Positions 27,401-38,000 of a stretch of 64,000 nucleotides of DNA are shown piece after piece. The DNA lies in the NCBI RefSeq assembly GCF_001642955.1, contig NZ_LWSK01000012.1, positions 24,192-88,191 of the forward strand. The letters run 5' to 3'. This DNA is from Rubripirellula obstinata (lineage in GTDB: Bacteria > Planctomycetota > Planctomycetia > Pirellulales > Pirellulaceae). Every line of letters starts with the position of its first letter. Position 1 is the stretch's first letter. The notes under the pieces are model-generated. The model was not told the DNA's origin, ran no database searches, and was given only the letters and a program-made list of their open reading frames with translations. A program made the translations under genes and the position numbers.

Positions 27401-29146
27401 GGTGCTCATTGGTACGAAGCAGACTGGGAAGCCAAGCCCAATGCGGACGTCTTCGTTGACCAGATCTTTCGCGAGTGGCAGACCGACACCCAAGGTTCCA
27501 CGCGAACCGATGGCACGTACCGCACCATGGCCTTCGATGGACAACACCAAGTCACCGTCACCGTCGGCGGACACACCTATGAAGCGGTCGTTGACGTTGA
27601 TTCCAATGGCGGAGTTGTCGACATCCAAGTCGATTCGCCAACCGTGATCACCGACGGCACTCGAATCGAAGCTGAATCGTATGACGAAGGTGGGCAGGGC
27701 GTTGCTTACCACGACACCACAACAGGAAATACGGGCGGCCAGTTTCGCACCGACGATGTCGATATTGGTGCCAACATCGACGACGGAAGTCCGGGTTTTA
27801 ATGTTGGCTGGATCGCTGGCGGAGAGTGGCTACATTACACCACCGACGTCCAGCCGGGGACTTACAATGTTGCCGCACGAGTCGCTTCGAACAACGCTAG
27901 CGCCGGTGACCTAAAATTGTTGATTGGCGACGGAACCAGCTTCACAGAATTGGGCACCTTTCCGGTCGAATCAACTGGCGGTTGGGGAAACTGGATAACG
28001 GTCACGCTGAACGACGTCGACTTAGGCCCACATGCTGGCATCGACCAAGTGTTGCGTTTGGAAATGGTGGGTGGCGGCTTTAATCTCAATTGGATTGAAT
28101 TCAACCAAGAGATGGACTTTGGCGATGCACCGCAGTCCTACGGAACGTTGCTAACTGACGATGGTGCCAGACATGCCGCGGTTGGCCCGCAGTTGGGTGC
28201 CAATCGTGACACCGAAACCGATGGCATTGCAACGCCAGACGCCGACGGTGACGGCAGCGACGATGACGGCGTCATGTTTGGCGCGATCAATGTGGACGGC
28301 ACCATGGCCGGGGTCAACATCAAGTTGCCCGCGGACATCGAAGGCCAGATCGATGCGTGGATCGATTTTAATCGCAATGGATCCTTTGACGCTGGCGAGA
28401 AAATCATTCACGACTTAAGCGTCAATGAATTGGAACAAACGATCAACTACATGATCCCGACTGATATCCCCGGCGGCATCACCGTCGGTGTCACGTATGC
28501 ACGCGTTCGCATCAGCAGCGCCGGTGGTCTGGGGCCGACCGGTTTCGCCGCTGATGGTGAAGTCGAGGACTATGTGGTCAGCATTGTTGAGCCGCCGCAA
28601 GTCGAGAGCATTGTGGTTAACGAGGGACACTCACAGCGTTCGTCACTCGATTCGGTGCGGATCACCTTCGATACGGTGGTCGATATCAATCAGATCGATG
28701 GCAATCCGTTTGAAATCACTCGCGCCGGATCGGCGGGAACCTTGATACCGCTTGTGTCGATTGACGACACATCGGGCAAGACGGTGGTGGATTTGTCGTT
28801 TGCGGTGGGCGATTCGTTCGTGACCGGTTTTGGAAGCTTGCTGGACGGAGACTACCAGTTACGAATTGATGCGACGTTGGTGACTGATCGTTGGGTCCGG
28901 CTTGATGGCAACCGCGATGGATCGGCCGGTGATGATTACGTGATGTCGGCCACTGATGGTCTGTTCCGAATGTATGGCGACGCCAATGGCAGCAAGTCGG
29001 TGGGGCTTACCGACTTCGCCGCCTTCCGCAGCGTGTTTGGAACGTCATCAAGCGACGCCAATGCGATGTCCGGTTTGGACAGCGATGGTGACGGCGATAT
29101 CGGTCTAACCGATTTTGCGGCTTTTCGTGCCAATTTTGGAACCTGA
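24443..29146 (+). CDS. Giant PA14-CBM4_9-GH10-CBM6 exoprotein, second copy
   Basis: A 1567-residue paralogue of the gene at 14201. The export motif RVETLEARQLLAA is near residues 24-36. Domains: PA14 (about 38-173), PA14-like (190-346), Calx-beta-like (353-456), a single CBM4_9-like sandwich (470-623; the other paralogue has two), a GH10 barrel (636-1020), CBM6-like (1070-1221), GEVED (1224-1379), the unnamed beta domain and a dockerin (1506-1567). The GH10 nucleophile is present in MTEFDI (Glu938), while the acid/base site again reads HWDTVNHP, with His829 where Glu is expected. The N-terminal 170 residues are almost identical to those of 14201, but the barrel has diverged. The substitution has thus survived divergence and is unlikely to be a sequencing error. 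Its C-terminal cassette is nearly identical in DNA to that of 29335. Confidence 0.93.
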   Translation: MAKRSSFSRLNGRANSSVSRRISRVETLEARQLLAAEITGWVGSYYGSGTPDASPDLVRHDALIDFDWGQRSALNNTGDSDGSSARWESNLQSDHTATHQLILRMEPQDGLRVWVDNQIVVNAWNGAGSDEIIADVPLVADQATPVRIETRDISGASRLWLGWTSPELPVEVVGPEWTPLSTDQMQALDDAAPTGILFEQLSSVAGDFLGTGDVDHSAVTSGVRLSTIDASASGTTHPAQRTRGFFVPETSGDYQFRISGGDASRLLLADDGTPELSRVIASTDSATTPGQWNVDASQTSPPVALVAGVHYYLETRQVDSGSYDGLEVQWRQAGSAWEAIPNEQLRPLQAQIGVRAVVSAVSETDSSPTLSFDVSRTDDFGLDLVVQLHYGGTATRGSDYTGAPATVTIPAGQRSARVNINVVSDSVNDELETVEVSAASSSQYELSTPIRTRTTLTISGPLIPTGGSLIPSNPLTVTNIDEATGTSFANFTNRTANADGENDGTVNGTVLVVDTITTPPGASTVSARWNITQDVAASENVYVEFYYRRLGTLWSPMEFRLHDTLSFDDWGTTELIAKGFWQHAQIQIAAGQALSSSSLRAELAFDLAEDITDVEIANFQVRLTEDPLVPAQSFQNYPERDADSDWRWDAQQSVLENRRNELLVNVTNQAGAAVSGATVEVNQLQHSYGFGNIIRSEYISDVYSNSRTAESARHRAIASRLFNTLTIADGIRWRLWEINDNIGRQSVDWVNDNFDRLHGHHLTWGQFRLIPDSVEAEYFRLRDNVSQTAAREYLRTAQLEHVADIASELGGTIDGTDRPKIAHWDTVNHPVLLKELWNILRDGGSLAGPMGEVFDVAKANSHPDTLQMINEGQTIERVGIPRRTEYYDLIEELLDNGKPVEAIGFMNHFDLATAPSPTQFNAYLNEFAQLGLPLSMTEFDINSTGTDLQTQADWSEDYYLNVFANPATSFIIGYGFWESAHWRDEVGAHWYEADWEAKPNADVFVDQIFREWQTDTQGSTRTDGTYRTMAFDGQHQVTVTVGGHTYEAVVDVDSNGGVVDIQVDSPTVITDGTRIEAESYDEGGQGVAYHDTTTGNTGGQFRTDDVDIGANIDDGSPGFNVGWIAGGEWLHYTTDVQPGTYNVAARVASNNASAGDLKLLIGDGTSFTELGTFPVESTGGWGNWITVTLNDVDLGPHAGIDQVLRLEMVGGGFNLNWIEFNQEMDFGDAPQSYGTLLTDDGARHAAVGPQLGANRDTETDGIATPDADGDGSDDDGVMFGAINVDGTMAGVNIKLPADIEGQIDAWIDFNRNGSFDAGEKIIHDLSVNELEQTINYMIPTDIPGGITVGVTYARVRISSAGGLGPTGFAADGEVEDYVVSIVEPPQVESIVVNEGHSQRSSLDSVRITFDTVVDINQIDGNPFEITRAGSAGTLIPLVSIDDTSGKTVVDLSFAVGDSFVTGFGSLLDGDYQLRIDATLVTDRWVRLDGNRDGSAGDDYVMSATDGLFRMYGDANGSKSVGLTDFAAFRSVFGTSSSDANAMSGLDSDGDGDIGLTDFAAFRANFGT

Positions 29147-29179
29147 AGTTTGATGGAATCGCGAAAAGATGCCGTAGTT

Positions 29180-29257
29180 TTTTGACAAACGAATGGGGAC
29201 AATCGAACTTTGAACGCGTTAATCTATGGTGGACATGACGATTCGTTCGTCAAGACG
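29180..29257. repeat. TTTGACAAACGAAT inverted repeat
   Basis: TTTTTTGACAAACGAATGGG at about 29178-29197 faces CGATTCGTTCGTCAA at about 29240-29254. The left part matches one arm of the element at 23933-23993. It fills most of the short spacer before the gene at 29335. Confidence 0.6.
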
Positions 29258-29334
29258 GTGCTAAAATACAGACTTGCTTGGTTTTCGAGCCAGCCCGCCT
29301 TTTCTTCTAAATCTTGTCATTCAGGTTTCAATCC

Positions 29335-32300
29335 ATGGGTCGATTTCGATCGCGTTTCTTTAAGAACCTCCACAACGACGTCATCGGTGGCGTGGCCTCT
29401 CGTTCAGGAAGGCTCAAATCGAAAGATCGCCAGAAGCGTCGCTTGAAACTGGAGTCGCTGGAAAGCCGACGACTGCTGACAGCAACGCTTGCGGTTTCAT
29501 CGGGCGATTGGAGTGATGCTAGCACGTGGAGCAACGGGGTCCCCAACAATTCGACTCGGGCGATCATTGGCCAGGGCAAAGCTGTCACGCTGGACAGCAC
29601 CAATCATATAGCGCGTGAAGTCGTGGTTCATGGGCAATTGATCGCCGAAGAAGGCCCGGTCGGGTCAGCGGACAAGTCATTGACGACTCGTTGGATGCAC
29701 GTCAACAGCGGCGGTGTGTTCCAGATCGGAACGCCAACCAATCGGTATGACAACCATGACTTTGTGTTGACGCTGACCGGCACCAACCCCAATGCCGACT
29801 TCACCGTCGAAACGGCGATGGGGACGATGCAGGTGATGGACAATGATGGCTTCTTGATGACTGGTGGTGGAGGCAGTTTGCAGTTCTATGGTGACGAAAA
29901 ACTGAGCTTCACCAAGTTGGCAAGAACTGCCTGGAAGAATTCAACCAGTATCCGAGTGGAGAACGTGATCGAACGCAACTTCGATGGGACGACATCGGCT
30001 GCGTCGGACGGATCGCTCGTTGGTTCGCAAGCTTGGGAAGTCGGTGACCAAATTGTGATTGCCAGTTCGTCCTACGATTATACCGAACAGGATGTTCGAA
30101 CCATCACGGGCGTCAGCGTGCAGGGCAGCGAAACGGTGCTGACGCTGAATTCACCGACGTCACATCGGCATTACGGCAATATCGAGTATTACAAGGATGG
30201 CGAGCTGAGCATCGATTTGCGTGCGGAAGTTGCGCTGCTGAATCGATCGATCATTGTTCAAGGCACACAGGATACCGACAGCAACTTTGGCAATCGCGCC
30301 AGATATGGAACCACGTCTGGAAGGAACCTGGGCGTCGGCGCGCATGCGATGTTCATGCCTGGGTCGGGAACGATTACGATCGATTCAGTCCAGTTCGACA
30401 AAATGGGACAGACCGGAATCCTTGGTCGCTACCCGGTTCACTGGCACCTTGGTGGCAATCGTACCGGTGATGTCATGGTGAATTCCAGCGTCACGAATTC
30501 CAACAACCGCGGCGTGACCATTCACGGAACGCAGGGTTTGGTGATCGAAGGCAACGTGCTGCATGATATCCACGGGCACGGCATGTTCATGGAAGACGCT
30601 GCGGAATTCAACAACCAATTCCTCAGCAACATCGTCTTAGGAATTCATAAGGTCGGTGGGGCCAGACGAAACGATCCCTTCATCGTTCCTGGGATCACAC
30701 GTGGTTCCAACGGTCAGGTCAATGGCGAAGCACCGAGGAACGGTACCGGCGAAGGTTCTCACGATACCGGTCAACAGATCGACAAACGCTTTTTGAGTTC
30801 GGCCGCCTACTGGATCACCAATCCGAACAACACTTGGGTCGGCAACATTTCGGCGGGCTCCGAAGGAACGGGCTTCTGGTTTATTTTGCCCGACCGCGTG
30901 ATTGGACTTTCCAGAGACACCGGGCTGTATAACGGGATTGATGCTGGTGAAACCAATCTTGGCGTCTTTGATAATAACACGTCGCACTCGTCACCGATTG
31001 GGTTGACCTTTGATCGCGGTGCAGACATCCGCGGCGGCGGCAGCGTGGGTTACAACCCGCCGCAAGTCGCGGTTTTCAACGACTTCACCGGCTACAAACA
31101 CGATGGCACCGCGGTCTACCATCGCGGAGGCAACGCGATTTTTGACGGCAGCAAGTTTGCCGACGTTGCCAATGGATCCTTCAATACGTTCTCGCAAGAA
31201 GAGCACAACATTCTCTTTGTGGGCCACAGCCAGGGGAATGCCGATCTTTCACACGCAGTTGGCGGTTATCGATTGTACGATGGCCCCGGTCGCATCATCG
31301 GCGCCCACTTTGCAGGTTTCGCCGCCGACAACGCCTATACGTTCTTGAACAACGGGGGAACCGATAAATATGCGATGACTCGCGCCGAAGGCATCACGTA
31401 CGAAGATGACGGGACGGCTGACAACTTGCAGGTCTACTTCCTGGATAACTCGGGGATCGCCAACAGCTCGCCCGCCAATGCCGCAGGACGACCTGATGCG
31501 ATTTCTGGAATTGTTCTGGATGTCGATGGTTCTTTGACAGGCCACGCCGGCGGTGGCGTGGATCATGTGCTGACGCCCAGGATTGACTTCTACCGCGATT
31601 CCACCGACATCGCTCCGCCAGGTTGGAACGCGTACATCAGCGATGACCGCTTCGGCTATCTGGAACTCGATACCGTCACCGGGTCGGGAAACTTTCCGTA
31701 CTTTGACATCGAAAACGGCGATGGCAATCGGTTAAGAGTCAATCGTCGAAACATCTCGTCGCAGCGTCTGTACACCAAACTGAATGCCGGCGACTACACC
31801 ATCACCTTCATTGATCCTGTTCCTTCAGACGGATTTAGCCTCAGGATGGATGTTCGTCGCGGCCAAAAGCCCGGGGACTATACGGTCTATCGTTTCAAAG
31901 GCATCGGTGAGGACTACAAACCGACCTCAGGCATTGACAGCGTCTCGCTTCAAGCCATGCGTGACGCGACATCGAATGCCTATTTCCGCGATGGCGCAGG
32001 TGACTTGTGGATGAAGGTGTTCGAATCGGGTCGCCGGATCCAGATCCGACCCACCGACGATCCGTTGCCCACTAACTTAGAGATCGATGAACTGTGGCTT
32101 GTCGACGCCGATAGCAATGAAGACTTCGATATTGACGTTGCACCTTTGACCGACAACATGGTCATCAACCTCACGGCGCTGGGAATCGAAGGGGTCAATG
32201 TTCGAGCGACCACCAATATCGCCGCGGGCAGCATCGGGTTCGCGTTGAGCGGACCGTTGTCGCACAACCAGACTGAAAGCATCGCGCCGTACGCGTTGTT

Positions 32301-34563
32301 CGGAGATCAACAAGGCGACTTCAACGCGGAAGTCTTACCCGTCGGGCAGTACACACTGATCGTCACTCCGTACCCGAGTCCAGGTTTGAACGGTACACCA
32401 GGAACACCGGTCACGGTGAACTTTGAAATCACCCAACCGGTGCAGTTGCCGTTTCTCGACCAAACCGTTCAAGACGGTACTATCATCAAGGCGGAAGAGT
32501 TTGATTACGGCGGACAACAGATAGCTTACTTCGATACCACCGCTGGCAATTCCGGCTCCGGCAATAACGCGCGGCCAGACGAAGACGTTGATCTCAATAG
32601 TTCGTCGATCCTGGTCAGCCAGATCATTGACGGAGAATGGCTCGAGTTCACTCGCGATGTGGTTCCGGGTGTGTACGACATCGATGTCAACGTGAATCAA
32701 TTCTCGGTTCAAAACCCGCCCAAAGGCATTCGCGTGTTGATCGCTGAAAATGCGTTCTCAACCTCGTTCACGGAGCTTGGGTCCGTCGAGATCCCTGACC
32801 CGGATGTTACCGGAACGAATTACGTGATCGAGGGCGTCGACCTGACATCGTGGGCCGGCCCGGGGCGAGTGTTCCGCACCGAGTTCTACGCTCCTGCCCC
32901 AGACATCGTGATCGCTCCGGCGAGCGCAACGTTGCAGGTTGAGAACGGGTCGTATATGGACAGTCCCTATGGTGCAAACGGGGAAAACTGGTTCAATGGC
33001 TCCGGCTTGACGGACCCAGCCGGATCGACGGACGCCTCGGATGTTGAAACCGGTGATCCGGTACCCCTGACTTGGCCGCAGCATCAAACCGGAAACGACC
33101 GAAATCGCGTGTCCCGAATTCGCAATGCTGTTGAGGAAAATACGCTGACCATCGATCTGGATGGAACGTATGACCTCAGCGGGATGGTGCTTTGGAACAG
33201 CACCGAGGGTGGACAGACCGACCGAGGTTTTGAGAACACCGTCTTGTCTTACTCGACCGATGGTGGAACCAACTTCAGCGGAAGTGACTCGCTGACCTGG
33301 ACACAACTTGCCAGTACCGGCGGTTACTTCCCGCCCGAAATCAACATGCTAGATGGAGTTCGCGAAGGAGTCACCCACGTGCGGATGGTGGTTGATAACT
33401 TTTCCCCATCAGGTTCTGACAACATCGTGATGGCTTCGGAATTGCGTTTCATCGGTAAAGGAACGGCGGCAGCGGGGGCTAACTTGGCTCTCAATTTTGA
33501 TTCGCTTCAATTTACCAACGCACAGGACATGGACTTTGGCGATGCCCCGCAGTCCTACGGAACGCTGCTAACTGACGATGGTGCCAGACATGCCGCGGTT
33601 GGCCCGCAGTTGGGTGCCAATCGTGACACCGAAAACGATGGCATTGCAACGCCAGACGCCGACGGTGACGGCAGCGACGATGACGGCGTCATGTTTGGCG
33701 CGATCAATGTGGGCGGCACCATGGCCGGGGTCAACATCAAGTTGCCCACGGACACCGAAGGCCAGATCGATGCGTGGATCGATTTTAATCGCAACGGATC
33801 CTTTGACGCTGGCGAGAAAATTATTAACGACTTAAGCGTCAATGAATTGGAACAAACGATCAACTACATGATCCCGACTGATATCCCCGGCGGCATCACC
33901 GTCGGTGACACGTATGCACGGGTTCGCATCAGCAGTGACGGCGGTCTAGAGCCGACCGGTTTCGCCGCTGATGGCGAAGTCGAGGACTATGTGGTCAGCA
34001 TCATTGAGCCGCCGCAAGTCGAAAGCATTGTAGTCAACGAGGGACACTCACAGCGTTCGTCACTCGACTCGGTGCGCATCACCTTCGATACGGTGGTCGA
34101 CATCAATCAGGTCGATGGCAATCCGTTTGAAATCACTCGCGCCGGATCGGGGGGAACCTTGATGCCGATGGTGTCGATCGACGACACGTCGGGCAAGACG
34201 GTGGTGGATCTAACGTTTGCTGATAGCGAAACTTTTGTGACCGATTTCGGAAGTCTGGTTGACGGAGACTACCAGTTACGAATTGACGCGACGCTGGTGA
34301 CCGATCGCTGGGTCCAGCTTGATGGCAACCGCGATGGATCGGCCGGCGATGATTACGTAATGTCGGCCACCGACGGACTGTTCCGAATGTATGGCGACGC
34401 CGATGGCAGCAAGTCGGTCGGTCTGACCGACTTCGCCGCCTTCCGCAGCGTGTTTGGAACGTCATCAAGCGACGCTAATGCACTGTCCGGTTTGAACAGC
34501 GATGCTGACGACACCATCGGCCTGACGGATTTTGCAGCCTTCCGAGCCAACTTTGGGAAGTAA
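29335..34563 (+). CDS. Giant G8/beta-helix (CEMIP-like) exoprotein, second copy
   Basis: A 1742-residue paralogue of the gene at 3710. I prefer the ATG at 29335 (CAGG nine bases upstream) over an in-frame TTG at 29314. The export motif LESLESRRLLTA is at residues 39-50. A G8 domain (about 51-190, GDWSDASTWSNGVP) leads into a beta-helix with GRYPVHWH (364-371) and HDIHGHGMFMEDAAEF about 40 residues later. A CBM6-like domain (1046-1189), a discoidin-like domain (1191-1374), GEVED (1400-1558), the unnamed beta domain and a dockerin (1679-1742) follow. The catalytic half is colinear with 3710 over about 1350 residues, but the last 350 residues belong to the cassette type of 14201 and 24443, a sign of module exchange. 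The role is probably the same as 3710, perhaps on a related glycan. Confidence 0.93.
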   Translation: MGRFRSRFFKNLHNDVIGGVASRSGRLKSKDRQKRRLKLESLESRRLLTATLAVSSGDWSDASTWSNGVPNNSTRAIIGQGKAVTLDSTNHIAREVVVHGQLIAEEGPVGSADKSLTTRWMHVNSGGVFQIGTPTNRYDNHDFVLTLTGTNPNADFTVETAMGTMQVMDNDGFLMTGGGGSLQFYGDEKLSFTKLARTAWKNSTSIRVENVIERNFDGTTSAASDGSLVGSQAWEVGDQIVIASSSYDYTEQDVRTITGVSVQGSETVLTLNSPTSHRHYGNIEYYKDGELSIDLRAEVALLNRSIIVQGTQDTDSNFGNRARYGTTSGRNLGVGAHAMFMPGSGTITIDSVQFDKMGQTGILGRYPVHWHLGGNRTGDVMVNSSVTNSNNRGVTIHGTQGLVIEGNVLHDIHGHGMFMEDAAEFNNQFLSNIVLGIHKVGGARRNDPFIVPGITRGSNGQVNGEAPRNGTGEGSHDTGQQIDKRFLSSAAYWITNPNNTWVGNISAGSEGTGFWFILPDRVIGLSRDTGLYNGIDAGETNLGVFDNNTSHSSPIGLTFDRGADIRGGGSVGYNPPQVAVFNDFTGYKHDGTAVYHRGGNAIFDGSKFADVANGSFNTFSQEEHNILFVGHSQGNADLSHAVGGYRLYDGPGRIIGAHFAGFAADNAYTFLNNGGTDKYAMTRAEGITYEDDGTADNLQVYFLDNSGIANSSPANAAGRPDAISGIVLDVDGSLTGHAGGGVDHVLTPRIDFYRDSTDIAPPGWNAYISDDRFGYLELDTVTGSGNFPYFDIENGDGNRLRVNRRNISSQRLYTKLNAGDYTITFIDPVPSDGFSLRMDVRRGQKPGDYTVYRFKGIGEDYKPTSGIDSVSLQAMRDATSNAYFRDGAGDLWMKVFESGRRIQIRPTDDPLPTNLEIDELWLVDADSNEDFDIDVAPLTDNMVINLTALGIEGVNVRATTNIAAGSIGFALSGPLSHNQTESIAPYALFGDQQGDFNAEVLPVGQYTLIVTPYPSPGLNGTPGTPVTVNFEITQPVQLPFLDQTVQDGTIIKAEEFDYGGQQIAYFDTTAGNSGSGNNARPDEDVDLNSSSILVSQIIDGEWLEFTRDVVPGVYDIDVNVNQFSVQNPPKGIRVLIAENAFSTSFTELGSVEIPDPDVTGTNYVIEGVDLTSWAGPGRVFRTEFYAPAPDIVIAPASATLQVENGSYMDSPYGANGENWFNGSGLTDPAGSTDASDVETGDPVPLTWPQHQTGNDRNRVSRIRNAVEENTLTIDLDGTYDLSGMVLWNSTEGGQTDRGFENTVLSYSTDGGTNFSGSDSLTWTQLASTGGYFPPEINMLDGVREGVTHVRMVVDNFSPSGSDNIVMASELRFIGKGTAAAGANLALNFDSLQFTNAQDMDFGDAPQSYGTLLTDDGARHAAVGPQLGANRDTENDGIATPDADGDGSDDDGVMFGAINVGGTMAGVNIKLPTDTEGQIDAWIDFNRNGSFDAGEKIINDLSVNELEQTINYMIPTDIPGGITVGDTYARVRISSDGGLEPTGFAADGEVEDYVVSIIEPPQVESIVVNEGHSQRSSLDSVRITFDTVVDINQVDGNPFEITRAGSGGTLMPMVSIDDTSGKTVVDLTFADSETFVTDFGSLVDGDYQLRIDATLVTDRWVQLDGNRDGSAGDDYVMSATDGLFRMYGDADGSKSVGLTDFAAFRSVFGTSSSDANALSGLNSDADDTIGLTDFAAFRANFGK

Positions 34564-34665
34564 AGATACGACAAACGCCTGAATCCACTCTGTTGCACCA
34601 CCGGCAAACGGTTTTAGTTTCTTCGAATTAGCTGACGGCGATCACCGAAAAACATCGTTTTTCTA

Positions 34666-34831
34666 GACACTTCTCGCTAACCGCCACCAACGAGAAGGCA
34701 TTGCTAGGTTTTTTGCGTTGGTTTGGCAAACGTAGGCCGTGTGGAGTCTTGCGACACACGGCATGTGCATGAAAAGCCGTGTGTCGCAAAGCTCCACACG
34801 GCCTACTCGGTGGCGATTAGCGAGAAGTGTC
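34666..34831. repeat. GTAGGCCGTG hairpin nested in an outer inverted repeat
   Basis: The outer arms GACACTTCTCGCTAACCGCC (34666-34685) and GGTGGCGATTAGCGAGAAGTGTC (about 34809-34831) are complementary. Between them lies the hairpin 34732-34806 (GTAGGCCGTGTGGAG to CTCCACACGGCCTAC, with inner arms GCGACACACGGC and GCCGTGTGTCGC). The remaining bases of the 34564-35043 spacer show nothing nameable except the ribosome binding site of the next gene. Confidence 0.8.
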
Positions 34832-35043
34832 ATTTTTTGCCAGAATTCGCGCAAAAATTTCAACCACGAGCGGGATGGAAGTGGCGATCTTTCTATCCGT
34901 GCATTGCACGTAATCGACCGCGCTTTTCTGTAGGTTTTAGCCGGGTACTCGACGGCGTCGTCCGCGTTCTTTTAGAAGTGGCTGCGTAAACGTCTTTCTT
35001 GGGCGATCAACGAGCTGCCTAGCACTCATATTGGTGGAGAGCG

Positions 35044-38000
35044 ATGAGACGCATGGGTGACCGGTTTACGAAAAAAAATCAGTTGTCGCACAGAAACCGA
35101 ACTCAAGCACGCTTGCGGCTGGAGACGCTTGAAAAGCGACAGTTGTTGGCTGCCGAGGTAATCGCACCGGTCTCCGCCGGCTTGGATAGTGCTGGCGATC
35201 CCGATTGGAAGCTTGAATACGGTACTCCAGCCGGTAGCCAGTGGATTGATGGGTCTGGATTAGAAGATCCGACCATCGTCGAAACCGGTGATCCGGTACC
35301 CGCGCAATGGCCGGAACATGTTTCGGGCAATAGCGCCCAACGTGTCTCTCGAATTCGCAGCGCCCCTGAATTTAATGAATTAACCTTCGACCTCGGTGGC
35401 ACCTTCGACCTTAGCGGGATGGTGCTTTGGAACAGCACCGAGATTGGGCCTGCGGGATTGCAGACCGACCGAGGTTTCGAGAACACAGTTCTTTCCTACT
35501 CAACCGATGGCGGAGCCACGTTTACCGGCAGCGATACGCTGACTTGGTCTGAGAGAAATCATCCGGACGACACATCGACGAACCAGGGTAACAATCCAAC
35601 TTCGCCGAAAACGTATGCCCCCGAAGTTCAGTCGCTTCCCAGCACGGTCGAAGGAGTCACGCATGTGCGGATGGTGGTGGACAATTTTTCGGCGGCTGGT
35701 GCGGACAACATTGTCATGGCGTCGGAAATTCGATTCATTGGCGAAGATGCATCTCCACCGACCCCCGGTGCATATTTGGAAGCCGGCGGCTTGGTGGTCA
35801 TGGAGACCGAAAACACAGACACCGTTAATATCGGATTGTGGCAGGAAGAGACTCAAATTTCCAACTACACCGGCGATGGTTACCTTCAATTTTTTGGCAA
35901 CACTTATCAGAACGGTCCGCCGAATTCGCCGATCGAGTACAAGTTTCGGGTGGAGACACCGGGGTTGTATTATTTGCATCTGCGATCGGCAAAAGAGAAC
36001 AGTGCTGATCCCACTCGCAACGACATCAGCAACGACATTTACGTTCGCGTCGAGGGCGATTACACCGCCGGATCTGGCCCGCACGACAGCCACTTGGATA
36101 ATGCCTCGCTAAGTTTGTTGCAGAGTGACACCAAGTTCTTTGGTGGCGGGTTAAACACTTTTAGATGGGATTCAGGTGCACAGCTCGATCCGGGTGGACA
36201 TGCCAACAAACGGGTTGCTCTGTACAACTTTAAAGCCGGCGAAGAATACACCTTAGTGGTTTCCGGCCGATCGAAGTTCTACAGCATCGACCGAATCGTT
36301 TTTCGGCACGAAGATACCCCTGTCAATTTGGCCCAGAATCTGAACACACCCGAGTCGCAACGAGCCGCTGGCGAAGATCTCATCGACGGCAATGGCGACG
36401 TTCAAATCTCGGGCGAGCTGAAGCAATGGCACAACACCACACTGACTCTGGACGGCCCCGGCGCTAGTGAAACCGGTGCGGTCAATCCGTTCACCCAGTA
36501 CCGCATGAATGTGACGTTCACGCATCCCGCCAGCGGATTGACGTACACCGTGCCGGGATACTTTGCAGCCGATGGCGACGCGGCCAACACCGGCGCAACC
36601 AGCGGCAACAAGTGGCGAGCGCACTTATCCGCTGACGAAGTGGGGCTATGGAACTATTCAATCTCGTTCCGCACCGGAAACAACGTGTCGGTCAATGACA
36701 GTCCGACTGGTGGTTTTGCCCTTGCTCCCTACGATGGCATCACGGGCAGCTTTACGATTGGGGCGACCGACAAGACCGGCGACGACTTCCGCGGCAAGGG
36801 GCGTCTTGAATACGTCGGGGAACACTATCTGCAATTTGCGGGCACGGGCGAGTACTTCATTAAGCAAGGCCCCGATGCGCCCGAAAACCTGTTGTCCTAC
36901 GAAGACTTTGACGGACCGTTTAAGACCGATGGCGAATACAACCGAGGCGCGTTCCCCAACGAAGCTGCGTCTATCAAGTCTTGGCAACCACACCAGCAAG
37001 ACTGGAACGCGGGTGATCCCAGTTGGGATGGCGGCAAGGGAACCGAACTGATCGGGGCGCTGAACTATCTGGCTTCCGAGGATCTCAATTCGGTTTCGTT
37101 TTTGACGATGAACATCATCGGCGACGACAAAAATGTCTTCCCGTACTTGGACTACGACGAGCGTTTCCGAATGGACGTTTCGCGGTTGGACCAGTGGGGG
37201 ATCGTCTTTGAGCACGGAACTGAAAAGGGACTGCACCTGCACTTCAAGACTCAGGAAACTGAGAACGATCAGTTGCTTGATGGAGGCGACTTGGGGCCAG
37301 AGCGTAAGTTGTATTACCGTGAGTTGATCGCTCGGTACAGCCACAACTTAGCGATGAATTGGAACTTGGGCGAAGAAACCACCAACACGGTACAGCAAGC
37401 CAGGGATTTTGCTGAGTATTTTTACGACAACGATCCCTATCGCCACAACGTGGTCCTGCACAGTTATCCTGCGCAAAAAGAACAAAGGTACGGGGACCTG
37501 TTGGGCAATCAATCCGAATTGACCGGCTTGTCGTTGCAGACAAGCAAACCCGACTTCCGCGAAGTCCATGACGACACGGTGGAATGGGTCAACCGATCGG
37601 CAGCCACGGGGAAAAAATGGGTGGTCGCGGTCGATGAACCCGGCGACGCCCGAGCTTCGTTGCGTCCAGACGCGGACCCGGGCAATAGCCATGTCGATGG
37701 CCGAAAGAACGCTTTGTGGGGAACGTTGATGGCCGGCGGTGCCGGCAATGAATGGTATTTCGGTTACGATTATGCCCACTCGGATTTGACGGCGGAAGAC
37801 TTCCGTAGCCGCGATAACTGGTGGGACTACACGCGGTACGCCAAGTCGTTCTTTGAAGACTTTGACATCCCGTTTTGGGACATGGTCAACGACAACTCGA
37901 TCAGCACCGCCAGCGATGACTACGGTTTCTACCAAGAGGGCGAAGTCTACACGGTCTATTTGAAAGACGGCGGCACAACGAGCTTGGACCTTAGCGCCGC

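Noticed and set aside
29314..29334. TTG start for the second G8 gene
   Set aside because: The ATG at 29335 has a ribosome binding site (CAGG) at the right distance, and the other giant genes start with ATG shortly before the basic leader.
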